A DNA stretch of 64,000 nucleotides from positions 33,220-97,219 of the forward strand of contig CACYQN010000016.1 of NCBI GenBank assembly GCA_902776565.1, written 5' to 3'. The position numbers and the translations under genes were made by a program. This document shows positions 39,587 through 47,939 of the stretch, one piece after another. Below the pieces are notes generated by a model. It was not told where the DNA came from, searched no databases, and saw nothing but the letters and a program-made list of their open reading frames with translations. Source of the DNA: an uncultured Bacteroidia bacterium. Its GTDB lineage: Bacteria; Bacteroidota; Bacteroidia; Bacteroidales; ML635J-15. Each line of letters starts with the position of its first letter. Within the stretch, counting starts at the first letter, position 1.

Positions 39587-41770
39587 ATGAATAAACACAT
39601 AATTTTTCTTTTGTTTTTCCTTATTGCGCCAATATATGTTTTCCCACAATACACTTTCTCTGGTGGCAATGGTGGCGAAGATGCCCCATATATTATAAGC
39701 ACACTGCAAGACCTTAAAGATTTTAAATTGGCGACAACAAGCGGAAATGCAGACATAGATTCATATTATAGCCATAGTAATTATATCCTTTCAAATGATA
39801 TTTCTATTCCCAATGCAGAAATTGGAGAAATATTGGCAGGTGATTTTTATGGACATTTTAACGGGAAAGGTCATTCTTTAGTTTTCATTGCCGATGGAAG
39901 CGATTCGATAAGTAGCAATGTAGATAATAGGTATTTAATACATCTACTTGAAGGAACAATCGATTCGTTAGTTATGTCTGGAGAAATTTACCATAATTTT
40001 TATTTAATTGGAGAAATTTGGGGGAATGGAAAAATATCAAACTGCATAAACTATAGTTATAGTCAACTATCTCCTATATGGTCTGATAATATCCATACGG
40101 GTTATGTAAGTGCTCGCTTTGCCGATGCAAATTCAGGCACTATAGAAAATTGCATAAATTATGCCGACATATATGCTTCTTCTATTTGTGGCGGTGCGAT
40201 TTGTCAATCATGTTGGGCTGGTGGTATTGTTAGAAATTGCAAAAATTATGGAAACATATATAATGCTGTTGTAGCAGCTGGAATATGCACAATTGTTGCG
40301 GGAGATGATGATGGGAATACATTAATAGAAAACTGTATAAATTATGGCAATATCTATACGCGCAACCAAAATGAAATAGTGCAATTAATTGATATGCACA
40401 ACTATGAAGATTTCTCTGTGGGGGGGATTGTTGCTTATGCAGAATATTCCAACAATGTCATAAGAAATTGCCAGAACTACGGCACAATTGTTTCCGAAAA
40501 ATTTCATACAGTCGGTGGCATATATGGCGGGAATCGCTACTATCCAAATCAGGCAAATGTGAATGTTGAGAACTGTGCAAATTATGGAAAACTTTACAAT
40601 GGAGGCAACATAGGTGGCATTGTCGGAAATGTATTTGGAATAGTGAATGTACATAATTGCTACAATGCTGGGCAAATCCAGGGCTATGGCAATATATTAG
40701 CATCAGAAAATGCCTTAGGTGCCGAGGTAAGAAATTGCTTGAGCGTATATGGCGGAAGCAATATGGTACGCGCGGTAAATGGCGATAATATAACAATGTC
40801 ATCAAATTATTACGACAAGCAAATGGTCGGAGACACGGTTGATGATATAATTGGTCAAGCCGAGGGGCGTTTGACTAGGCAACTTACAGGCGACACACCA
40901 GAACTTCGTGCTATGCTTGGCAATGGTTGGAGTTATGCCGAAGGTCGTTACCCCATTCCGCTTGGCTTGGAAAACGATTCGCTTGCAATGCTTTTCGCTA
41001 CTCCTATATATCTGCATGGTGAGAGTCTTGATGACTATGACAATATCAACCTTGTTCAGCATAATTTTCGGGTAGGTACAGAAAGTGATGTTGAATGGAG
41101 GTCGGACAATTTGCTGTCGATAAATGGCGAGACTGCCACAATCATTGCATCAGGTAGGGATACGGTTACCGTGTCGTTGGCAGGATATTCATTCTCTCGT
41201 GCAATGAACTTGGTCGAACATTGCGCTGTTGTTTCTAGTTTTAGTTCCACAGTATGCGACAGCTACGAATGGAACGGAACATCGTATACATCAGATGGCG
41301 ACTATGTACAGATACTCACAGCATCAAACGGTTGCGACAGCATTGTAACACTTCATCTTACCATTAACAATTCCGTGCATTATAGTTTCACAGAATCGGC
41401 AACAAATCCATACACTTGGAACGGCACCGAGTACACCGAAACGGGTGACTATACGCAGAATTTCACTTCTGCAAACGGCTGTGATTCAATCGTAACGTTA
41501 CATTTGAATATTTTAAGCGGAATTTCGCAGAATGGTACGGCGGAAATTTCTGTTTTCCCAACTCCAGTTACCGACATTCTCAACATCACATCATCGGAAA
41601 CAATTTCGGAAATCGAGATTGTAAATACGCTTGGACAGGTTGTTAAGCGCATTGAGGTAAACGCAGACAATGCGGTTTGCGATGTGGAAGATTTGAAGGC
41701 AGGGGTGTATGTGGTGAGAATCCACGCGGCTTCGACTACACTCAGCCTGCGAAGGTTTGTGAAGGAATAG
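39587..41770 (+). CDS. GLUG-motif surface protein with T9SS sorting domain
   Basis: A 727-residue exported protein (signal peptide to about VFPQ-Y, residue 21). Residues 25-450 are built from GLUG-type repeats, seen as recurring N-C-x-N-Y-G segments such as ISNCINYS, NCINYADIY, NCKNYGNIY, NCINYGNIY and NCQNYGTI. A 60-residue unit follows twice (VCDSYEWNGTSYTSDGDY then NPYTWNGTEYTETGDY, each ending NGCDSIVTLHL). The last 75 residues are a T9SS type A sorting domain (SVFPTPVTDILNI, IEIVNTLGQVVKRIEV, LKAGVYVVRI), so the protein should be secreted by T9SS and anchored at the surface. It ends at a terminator. Confidence 0.88.
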   Translation: MNKHIIFLLFFLIAPIYVFPQYTFSGGNGGEDAPYIISTLQDLKDFKLATTSGNADIDSYYSHSNYILSNDISIPNAEIGEILAGDFYGHFNGKGHSLVFIADGSDSISSNVDNRYLIHLLEGTIDSLVMSGEIYHNFYLIGEIWGNGKISNCINYSYSQLSPIWSDNIHTGYVSARFADANSGTIENCINYADIYASSICGGAICQSCWAGGIVRNCKNYGNIYNAVVAAGICTIVAGDDDGNTLIENCINYGNIYTRNQNEIVQLIDMHNYEDFSVGGIVAYAEYSNNVIRNCQNYGTIVSEKFHTVGGIYGGNRYYPNQANVNVENCANYGKLYNGGNIGGIVGNVFGIVNVHNCYNAGQIQGYGNILASENALGAEVRNCLSVYGGSNMVRAVNGDNITMSSNYYDKQMVGDTVDDIIGQAEGRLTRQLTGDTPELRAMLGNGWSYAEGRYPIPLGLENDSLAMLFATPIYLHGESLDDYDNINLVQHNFRVGTESDVEWRSDNLLSINGETATIIASGRDTVTVSLAGYSFSRAMNLVEHCAVVSSFSSTVCDSYEWNGTSYTSDGDYVQILTASNGCDSIVTLHLTINNSVHYSFTESATNPYTWNGTEYTETGDYTQNFTSANGCDSIVTLHLNILSGISQNGTAEISVFPTPVTDILNITSSETISEIEIVNTLGQVVKRIEVNADNAVCDVEDLKAGVYVVRIHAASTTLSLRRFVKE

Positions 41771-41790
41771 AAATCTGCGAAACATACGAT

Positions 41791-41816
41791 AAAAGTCCGG
41801 CGATTGTCGGACTTTT
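41791..41816 (+). terminator. terminator after the GLUG surface protein
   Basis: Stem AAAAGTCCG / CGGACTTTT with an 8-base loop, followed by T. Confidence 0.88.
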
Positions 41817-41894
41817 TTGTATATTATTATGAATTGCCATATCAAAATACTATGCAAAAAACAAATTATAAAAGCCGAAATGAAAGTTATGTTT

Positions 41895-41927
41895 TTTGGT
41901 GTGCAATTTATTTTTTTGTTACCTTTG
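41895..41927 (+). promoter_or_regulatory. promoter of the toxin-antitoxin pair
   Basis: TTTG (41895-41898), 21 bases, TACCTTTG (41920-41927). With a start about 5 bases on, the leader to the antitoxin ATG (41944) would be only about 10 bases. Confidence 0.75.
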
Positions 41928-41943
41928 CAAAAAATTCGTTAAA

Positions 41944-42069
41944 ATGGAAAAGAAGGTTGCAAAACAAAAGAAGCGTATGCCTAAGAGAATATCGAAACTT
42001 GGGTTGTGGATGATGCAGAATAAGGGTGGCATTGTCGTTGTTGTTGACAGAAGAGCGGTAAACAAATGA
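41944..42069 (+). CDS. small antitoxin candidate of a PIN toxin
   Basis: A 41-residue basic peptide (MEKKVAKQKKRMPKRISK at the start, then a short hydrophobic core and IVVVVDRRAVNK at the end). Its stop overlaps the toxin start in ATGA, and a consensus promoter lies just upstream, which is the layout of a VapBC-type operon. It is shorter than most antitoxins and I do not recognise its family. The basic N-terminus could bind DNA and the C-terminal part the toxin; this is inference. Confidence 0.7.
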   Translation: MEKKVAKQKKRMPKRISKLGLWMMQNKGGIVVVVDRRAVNK

Positions 42070-42479
42070 GGTATCTTATAGACACTTGTTTGTTTGTGAG
42101 CATAATCGAAGGCCGGCAAGTCAGCGATGATGTTGAATATATATTGTGTGACTACGAAAATCTCATATATGTAAGTTCTGAAAGCATAAAAGAGATTACC
42201 CATTTATTCCAGAACGGAAAAATACAATTTCAGAAAGGCAAAAAACCTGCCGACTTTGAAATATTTGATTTCGTTGAAAACAAACTTAATATGGTTGTGA
42301 AATATGTGGCTAAGGAACATTTGCAGACTATGGCGAAATTGCCAGTAGTGTCTGACCACAACGACCCGAGCGACAGACTCATCATTTCGCAAGCAATAAC
42401 AGAGAATATGCCACTAATTAGCAGTGACAGTAAATTCCCTAAATACCAGAAATATGGACTTAATCTAATAAAACTATAA
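42066..42479 (+). CDS. PIN-domain (VapC-type) ribonuclease toxin
   Basis: A 137-residue PIN-domain protein. Acidic residues of the active site are visible: Asp in YLIDTC (about residue 6), Glu in SIKEIT (about 43), Asp in DPSDRLIISQA (about 101) and Asp in LISSDSKF (about 120). Such toxins cleave RNA, often tRNA, when their antitoxin is lost. It is the second gene of a two-gene operon inserted between the surface protein and rnfB. Confidence 0.86.
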   Translation: MRYLIDTCLFVSIIEGRQVSDDVEYILCDYENLIYVSSESIKEITHLFQNGKIQFQKGKKPADFEIFDFVENKLNMVVKYVAKEHLQTMAKLPVVSDHNDPSDRLIISQAITENMPLISSDSKFPKYQKYGLNLIKL

Positions 42480-42597
42480 ATCATCAAACAAATAAACAAC
42501 ATCAAACAACCATAAACTTAGAAACAATTAGAAACATAGAAACTTAGAAACCCAGAAACAAAGAATAACGAATATAATAATTTAAATCAGTGAATTT

Positions 42598-43509
42598 ATG
42601 GAGATTGTAATTTGGACTGTGATACCTTTGTGTGCGCTAGGAATAGTGTTAGCAATAATACTGTTCTTTGTCGCCAAGAAATTCAAGGTAGAAGAGGACC
42701 CGCGCATCGACGAGGTTGAGGCTTGTCTGCCGGGTGCAAATTGCGGCGGATGCGGATTCCCGGGTTGCCGTGGATTGTCGGAAGCCGTTGTTAAGAGCGG
42801 TAATCTCGATGGCAAGTACTGCCCTGCAGGCGGTAATGCTGCCATGAGCAAGGTTGCTGCCGTTATGGGACTTGTAGCCGAGGAAAAGGAACCTATGGTT
42901 GCAGTCGTTAGATGCTGTGGCTCGCACGACAAGCGCCCGCAGACTTCGACCTACGATGGAGCCAAGACCTGTGCTATTGCTCACGCTACATCGAGTGGCG
43001 ACACCGGATGCCAGTACGGTTGCCTTGGCTATGGCGACTGCGTTGCCGGATGCCATTTCGGTGCAATATCTATTAACCAGGAAACGGGACTTCCCGAAAT
43101 CGACTACGACAAGTGCGGCGGTTGCGGCGGTTGCGCCAAGATGTGTCCGCGCGGTGTTATCGAGGTAAGACCTCGTGGCAAGAACGACCGTCGTGTTTAT
43201 GTAGGCTGCATCAACAAGGACAAGGGTGCCGAGGCTATGAAGGCTTGCAAGGCTGCTTGTATCGGTTGCGGCAAGTGCGCAAAGGTTTGCCCGTTCGAGG
43301 CTATCACCGTCGAGAACAATGTCGCATATATCGACTTCACAAAGTGCAAGTCGTGCCGCAAGTGCGTTGCAGAATGCCCGACAGGCGCAATCAACGCTGT
43401 AAACTTCCCGCCTAAGCCGGCAACTCCGCCAGCTCCGAAGCCCGAAGCACAGCCAGCTCCTGCACCAGCTGAAGCAACAGTGGTAGAAAACAATGTAAAT
43501 AACAACTAA
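42598..43509 (+). CDS. rnfB: Rnf complex ferredoxin-type subunit RnfB
   Basis: Entry subunit for electrons from ferredoxin in the ion-translocating Rnf complex. One N-terminal membrane helix (1-27), then the 4Fe-4S motif CLPGANCGGCGFPGC near 43-57, further cysteines, and ferredoxin-like clusters CGGCGGCAKMCP, CIGCGKCAKVCP and CKSCRKCVAECP. Ala/Pro-rich tail (PPAPKPEAQPAPAPAEA). The 118 bases before it, after the toxin gene, are simple-sequence AAAC/TTAGAAAC repeats with no clear promoter. It is first of rnfBCDGEA. Confidence 0.96.
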   Translation: MEIVIWTVIPLCALGIVLAIILFFVAKKFKVEEDPRIDEVEACLPGANCGGCGFPGCRGLSEAVVKSGNLDGKYCPAGGNAAMSKVAAVMGLVAEEKEPMVAVVRCCGSHDKRPQTSTYDGAKTCAIAHATSSGDTGCQYGCLGYGDCVAGCHFGAISINQETGLPEIDYDKCGGCGGCAKMCPRGVIEVRPRGKNDRRVYVGCINKDKGAEAMKACKAACIGCGKCAKVCPFEAITVENNVAYIDFTKCKSCRKCVAECPTGAINAVNFPPKPATPPAPKPEAQPAPAPAEATVVENNVNNN

Positions 43510-43513
43510 ACTC

Positions 43514-43520
43514 AGGAGGA
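43514..43520 (+). promoter_or_regulatory. strong Shine-Dalgarno site of rnfC
   Basis: AGGAGGA, 6 bases before the GTG start of rnfC. Such a match is unusual in Bacteroidota, which mostly lack SD sites; it may compensate for the GTG start. Confidence 0.8.
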
Positions 43521-43526
43521 CTCATC

Positions 43527-44855
43527 GTGTTAAGAACTTTTCCAAAAGGTGGTGTTCATCCACAAGAAAATAAGATTTCAAAAGGAAATCCCATCGAAAG
43601 AATAGAACTGCCCAAGCAGGTAATGATTCCTATCGCACAGCACATCGGTGCTCCTGCCGAACCGGTAGTTGCCAAGGGCGACACCGTAAAGGTCGGACAG
43701 CTCATCGCTAAGAGCACCGGATTCGTATCGGCAAACATTCACTCGTCGGTATCGGGTACTGTTGCTAAGATTGAGAAGACAATCGACACTTCGGGCTACA
43801 AGAATACATGTATCTTCATCAATGTAGAGGGCGACGAATGGCTCGAAACCATCGACCGCACTCCCGACCTGAAGACCGAAATCACAATGAGCGCCGAAGA
43901 AATCCGCGCCAAGATTGCCGAATGCGGTATTGTTGGTACTGGCGGTGCAACTTTCCCGGCTCATGTTAAGTTGTCGGTTCCACAGGGCAAGAAATGCGAG
44001 CACCTTATCATCAATGGTGTCGAATGCGAACCTTACCTTACTGCCGACCATCGTCTTATGCTCGAGCATACCGAAGAAATCATGGTTGGCTGCAAGATTA
44101 TACAGAAGGCTACTGGTGCCGAAAAAATCATCATCGGTATCGAGAACAACAAGCCCGATGCAATAGCCAAGATGACCGAGGCAGCAAAGAAGTACGGAAT
44201 CACCGTTATGCCTTTGAAGGTTAAATATCCGCAAGGTGGTGAAAAACAGCTTATCAAGGCTACCGTAAACCGCGAAATTCCTGCTCCTCCAGCATTGCCT
44301 ATCGATGTTGGCTGCGTAGTTCAGAATGTTGGTTCTACCTTCGCAATCTACGAGGCAGTACAGAAGAACAAGCCTCTGTTCGAGCGTGTTGTAACTGTAA
44401 CTGGTAAGTCGGTTAAGTCGCCGAAGAACATACTTGCAAGGGTTGGTACTCCATTGAGCCACCTCATTGCAGCAGTTGGCGGTTTGCCCGAAGACACCGG
44501 CAAGGTAGTAAACGGCGGACCTATGATGGGTAAGGCTGTGAAATCGTTGGAAGTACCTGTAACAAAGGGTACCTCAGGCGTGCTGATGTTCAAGCAGAGC
44601 GAAAGCGAGCGTATGGAGGAAAGTGCTTGTATCCGCTGCGGAAAGTGCGTAAGCGCTTGCTGTATGGGACTTGAACCTTACTTGCTCAAGAACCTCGCCA
44701 AGATTCGCGACTTCGACGCTTTGAAGGAAGAAAGAGTGCTCGACTGCATCGAATGCGGTTCGTGCAGCTTCACCTGCCCGGCAGGAATTCCTATTACCGA
44801 CTACATCCGCTACGGTAAAGCGACAGTAACAAAAATTTTAAGGTCTAAAAAATAG
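43527..44855 (+). CDS. rnfC: Rnf complex NADH-site subunit RnfC
   Basis: Peripheral subunit where NAD+ is reduced (or NADH oxidised). 442 residues. N-terminal part includes IPIAQHIGAPAEPVVAKGD-like flavin/NADH region, GIVGTGGATFPAHVKL near 136-151 (nucleotide loop) and ECEPYLTADHRLML near 172. Two 4Fe-4S motifs close it: CIRCGKCVSAC near 368-378 and CIECGSCSFTCP near 407-418. It starts with GTG behind a strong SD site and ends 8 bases before rnfD. Confidence 0.96.
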   Translation: MLRTFPKGGVHPQENKISKGNPIERIELPKQVMIPIAQHIGAPAEPVVAKGDTVKVGQLIAKSTGFVSANIHSSVSGTVAKIEKTIDTSGYKNTCIFINVEGDEWLETIDRTPDLKTEITMSAEEIRAKIAECGIVGTGGATFPAHVKLSVPQGKKCEHLIINGVECEPYLTADHRLMLEHTEEIMVGCKIIQKATGAEKIIIGIENNKPDAIAKMTEAAKKYGITVMPLKVKYPQGGEKQLIKATVNREIPAPPALPIDVGCVVQNVGSTFAIYEAVQKNKPLFERVVTVTGKSVKSPKNILARVGTPLSHLIAAVGGLPEDTGKVVNGGPMMGKAVKSLEVPVTKGTSGVLMFKQSESERMEESACIRCGKCVSACCMGLEPYLLKNLAKIRDFDALKEERVLDCIECGSCSFTCPAGIPITDYIRYGKATVTKILRSKK

Positions 44856-44863
44856 TAACAGCT

Positions 44864-45859
44864 ATGGCAGATAATAGATTAGCAATCGCAATGTCACCGC
44901 ATGTTCACAGCAACGAGTCGGTGAAAAAGATAATGTACAGCGTGGTAATTGCGCTGTTACCGGCCTTCTGCGTATCGGTTTACTTCTTCGGTCTGAACGC
45001 TATCAGAGTTACTCTAATCTCGATAGTCGCTTGTATGGCTGTTGAATGGCTGATTCAGAAGTTCTTATTGAAGGGAAAGACCACTATTTGCGACGGTTCG
45101 GCAATTGTAACAGGTATGCTTCTTGCATTCAATGTTCCTGCCAACCTCGACTGGTGGATTATTGTTATAGGTGCAATCGTCGCAATAGGCATCGCAAAGA
45201 TGACTTTCGGCGGATTGGGCAATAACCCGTTCAACCCAGCAATCGTAGGTCGTGTATTCTTGCTCATTTCGTTCCCGTCGCAGATGACAACCTGGCCGAC
45301 TCCGGAACCAATTTGGGACATCAAGGCTCTCGATGCAGTAACAGGTCCAACTCCACTGGGACTTCTCAACGAAGGTCAGATGGTTGATTACAACTATATG
45401 GATATGTTTATCGGCAACATGGGCGGTTCGCTCGGCGAAATGTCGGCGATAGCACTGCTCCTTGGCGGTATCTTCCTGCTTATCCGCAAGGTTATAACCT
45501 GGCATATTCCAGTTGCAGTTCTCGGAACTATGGCTGCTTTCTCGGCAATCCTCTGGGGCGTTGACCCGACCAAGTATGCCGACCCGCTGTTCCATATCCT
45601 CGCTGGTGGTGCCCTGCTCGGTGCTATCTACATGGCAACCGATATGGTAACTTCGCCAATGACTGGCAAGGGAATGTTGGTTTACGGTGTTGGTATCGGT
45701 ATCATCACCATCTTAATCAGAACCTGGGGTTCGTATCCGGAAGGTATGTCGTTCGCAATCCTTATTATGAACGCACTTGTTCCGCTGATTAACAACTGGT
45801 GCAAGCCGAAGCGTTTCGGTGAGGTTGTAAAGCCGCCAAAGGAAGAGGTAAAGAAATAA
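44864..45859 (+). CDS. rnfD: Rnf complex membrane subunit RnfD
   Basis: Polytopic NqrB/RnfD subunit, 331 residues with about nine helices. The FMN attachment threonine is in MATDMVTSPMTGKGM near 261-275, matching the S/T-x-M-T motif of the family, with FMN on the Thr of the VTSPMT segment. NPFNPAIVGRVFL near 121-133 is also characteristic. It works with RnfG in moving electrons through the membrane and with RnfA/E in ion transport. The spacing to rnfG is 25 bases. Confidence 0.96.
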   Translation: MADNRLAIAMSPHVHSNESVKKIMYSVVIALLPAFCVSVYFFGLNAIRVTLISIVACMAVEWLIQKFLLKGKTTICDGSAIVTGMLLAFNVPANLDWWIIVIGAIVAIGIAKMTFGGLGNNPFNPAIVGRVFLLISFPSQMTTWPTPEPIWDIKALDAVTGPTPLGLLNEGQMVDYNYMDMFIGNMGGSLGEMSAIALLLGGIFLLIRKVITWHIPVAVLGTMAAFSAILWGVDPTKYADPLFHILAGGALLGAIYMATDMVTSPMTGKGMLVYGVGIGIITILIRTWGSYPEGMSFAILIMNALVPLINNWCKPKRFGEVVKPPKEEVKK

Positions 45860-45884
45860 TTGTGGAACCTAAAAAAGAATTATC

Positions 45885-46580
45885 ATGGCAAAGAAACAAA
45901 GTTCTTTAATAAATATGGTGCTCACGCTGTTCGTGATTACAGTAGTGGCAGCCGTGGCTCTCGGTTTCGTATATTACTTTACCCAGGAGCCTATTGCACA
46001 GGTGAAAGAAAAGAAGTTGAACGAAGGTCTTATGAAGGTGCTCCCTGCATTCGACCATCAGGTAGCCGAAGAAGTTGAAGGCGTTCCTACCTACAAGGCA
46101 TTCGACGCTAACGAACAGCTTGTTGGAACAGCTGTCGAGGTTGTTACCGACAAGGGTTTCGGCGGCGACGTGAAGGTTTTGGTCGGCTTCGACACCGAAG
46201 GCAAGATTTTCGGATACACCGTTCTGGAGCATAAGGAAACAGCCGGTCTTGGTTCGAAGATGGGCGACTGGTTCCAGGAAGGCGGAAAGGGAAATGTAAT
46301 TGGCAAGGACCTTTCTACTCCTGCAAAGGTAAAGAAGGACGGTGGCGATGTTGACGCTATCACAGCAGCAACAATCTCGTCGCGTGCTTTCTGTGATGCT
46401 CTCAACAAGGCTTACGCAACATACGTTAATACAGTTGGCAGCTGCGTATCTACCGATACCTTAATCGTTAAAGATAGTAAATGTTGCGATACATTAACAA
46501 ATGTTTCGACGGTATGCAAGTCTGGAGAAAACAGTATTGAGGTTACTCTTAAAGAAGAAGGAGGACAGGACAATGAATAA
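45885..46580 (+). CDS. rnfG: Rnf complex FMN subunit RnfG
   Basis: Periplasmic-side flavoprotein with one N-terminal helix (about 9-30). 231 residues. The covalent FMN motif is DAITAATISSRA near 161-172, where the second Thr (ATIS) carries FMN; the family consensus S/TGATxT reads AATIS here. LEHKETAGLGSKMGDWF near 109-125 is the conserved FMN_bind stretch. A C-terminal extension after residue 190 has extra cysteines (SCVSTDTL, KCCDTL, VCKSG) not usual for RnfG, and it may be a lineage addition. It overlaps rnfE by 8 bases. Confidence 0.95.
   Translation: MAKKQSSLINMVLTLFVITVVAAVALGFVYYFTQEPIAQVKEKKLNEGLMKVLPAFDHQVAEEVEGVPTYKAFDANEQLVGTAVEVVTDKGFGGDVKVLVGFDTEGKIFGYTVLEHKETAGLGSKMGDWFQEGGKGNVIGKDLSTPAKVKKDGGDVDAITAATISSRAFCDALNKAYATYVNTVGSCVSTDTLIVKDSKCCDTLTNVSTVCKSGENSIEVTLKEEGGQDNE
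46559..46564 (+). promoter_or_regulatory. Shine-Dalgarno site of rnfE
   Basis: AGGAGG, 8 bases before ATG 46573 and inside the end of rnfG. It supports the ATG at 46573 over the long upstream frame from 46501. Confidence 0.75.
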
Positions 46581-47151
46581 CTGGAAGAATTTCACTAAGG
46601 GTTTCATAAAGGAGAACCCCGTATTGGTAATGTTGCTCGGTTGCTGCCCGACACTGGGAACCACCACATCGGCAATCAACGGCTTGAGCATGGGTCTTGC
46701 GACGACATTCGTCCTCGTATGCTCCAATATAGTAATATCGCTAATCAAGAACCTTATCCCCGACAAGGTGCGTATTCCATCGTACATCGTTGTAATCGCA
46801 TCGTTCGTAACGGTAATCGACCTGCTTATGCAGGCTTACTTGCCGGGCATTTACGAGACATTGGGCTTGTTCATTCCGCTTATCGTTGTAAACTGCATAG
46901 TTCTCGGTCGTGCCGAGGCGTTTGCATCGAAGAACGGCGTTTGGGCATCCTGTGTCGATGGTTTGGGAATGGGTCTCGGATACGCACTTGCACTTATGAT
47001 ATTGGGTGCTGTACGCGAAATCCTCGGTAGCCTGTCAATCTTCGGATGGCAGTTCATTCAAGCCGACGGAATCCTCGTATTCGTGCTTGCTCCGGGTGCA
47101 TTCTTCGGATTGGCATATTTTATAGCAGTAGTAAGAAGGTTTAACAAATAA
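46573..47151 (+). CDS. rnfE: Rnf complex membrane subunit RnfE
   Basis: Integral membrane subunit, 192 residues from MNNWKNFTKGFIKENPVLV. Six helices; the conserved N-terminal GCCPTLGTTTSAINGL near 24-39 and NCIVLGRAEAFASKNG near 105-120 carry the cysteines that, with RnfA, hold an iron-sulfur centre in the membrane. It forms the ion-conducting core with RnfA and RnfD. The start is fixed by the SD site and by comparison with the family. Confidence 0.96.
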   Translation: MNNWKNFTKGFIKENPVLVMLLGCCPTLGTTTSAINGLSMGLATTFVLVCSNIVISLIKNLIPDKVRIPSYIVVIASFVTVIDLLMQAYLPGIYETLGLFIPLIVVNCIVLGRAEAFASKNGVWASCVDGLGMGLGYALALMILGAVREILGSLSIFGWQFIQADGILVFVLAPGAFFGLAYFIAVVRRFNK

Positions 47152-47162
47152 AATTTACGACT

Positions 47163-47759
47163 ATGGCATACATACTCATCATAATATCGGCAATGCTCGT
47201 AAATAATATCGTGCTTGCCCAGTTTCTCGGAATATGCCCGTTCCTTGGCGTATCGGGAAAGGTTAAGACGGCAGTAGGAATGGGAAGCGCAGTCCTGTTC
47301 GTAATGACTCTTGCAACCATTGTGACATGGCTCGTGCAGACCTACATCCTCAATCCGTTGGGAATTCAGTTTATGCAGACAGTTGCATTCATCCTCATCA
47401 TTGCTGCCCTCGTACAGATGGTCGAGATTATCCTCAAGAAGATAAGCCCGTCGCTGTATCAGGCACTCGGTATTTTCCTTCCGCTTATTACCACCAACTG
47501 TGCAATCCTTGGTGTCGCAATATTGGTTGGCAACGGAACATACAACTCGATGGGACTCGATGCAACATCGCTTTTGCCGGCAATAGTATTCGCAATAGGT
47601 ACCGCATTAGGATTCATGCTTGCATTGGTAATCTTTGCAGGTATCCGCGAACACATGGCAAAGCTCCCGATTCCAGAAGGTATGAAGGGCGTTCCTGCAG
47701 CTCTCGTAGTTGCTGGTATCCTCGCTTTGGCTTTCATGGGATTCTCAGGACTTGTATAA
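47163..47759 (+). CDS. rnfA: Rnf complex membrane subunit RnfA
   Basis: Sister of RnfE with inverted topology, 198 residues. LVNNIVLAQFLGICPFLGVSGK near 12-33 and ITTNCAILGVAIL near 108-120 hold the conserved cysteines. Six helices. It closes the rnfBCDGEA operon; a terminator follows 22 bases after the stop. Confidence 0.96.
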   Translation: MAYILIIISAMLVNNIVLAQFLGICPFLGVSGKVKTAVGMGSAVLFVMTLATIVTWLVQTYILNPLGIQFMQTVAFILIIAALVQMVEIILKKISPSLYQALGIFLPLITTNCAILGVAILVGNGTYNSMGLDATSLLPAIVFAIGTALGFMLALVIFAGIREHMAKLPIPEGMKGVPAALVVAGILALAFMGFSGLV

Positions 47760-47780
47760 AGTTTTGTTTTCATAATGCAG

Positions 47781-47808
47781 CTGCGCGGTGCAATTTTGTG
47801 CTGCGCAG
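47781..47808 (+). terminator. terminator of the rnf operon
   Basis: CTGCGC / GCGCAG with a further GTGCA-TGTGC pairing in the stem, followed by eight T. Confidence 0.85.
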
Positions 47809-47814
47809 TTTTTT

Positions 47815-47844
47815 TGTAGAATCGTGCCATGGCGCGATCCTACA
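47815..47844. repeat. 30-bp palindrome, dispersed (copy 1)
   Basis: TGTAGAATCGTGCC followed by ATGGCGCGATCCTACA: near-perfect palindrome with CCATGG at the centre. It overlaps the T run of the rnf terminator. A related copy lies at 50403-50430. Confidence 0.75.
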
Positions 47845-47908
47845 AATCTGCGCAGCTCACCGTTTAAAGATATTTTCATTCCATTGTCAATCTCCGACCA
47901 AAAATAAT

Positions 47909-47916
47909 TATTTTTG
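47909..47916 (+). promoter_or_regulatory. -7 element of the glycosyltransferase gene
   Basis: TATTTTTG, 24 bases before the ATG at 47940; a weak -33 (ATTG) lies 22 bases upstream. Confidence 0.5.
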
Positions 47917-47939
47917 CATCGAAAATAACCGTAATTGCA

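Noticed and set aside
43578..44462. 294-codon minus-strand ORF opposite rnfC
   Set aside because: Antisense shadow; rnfC motifs are unambiguous on the plus strand.
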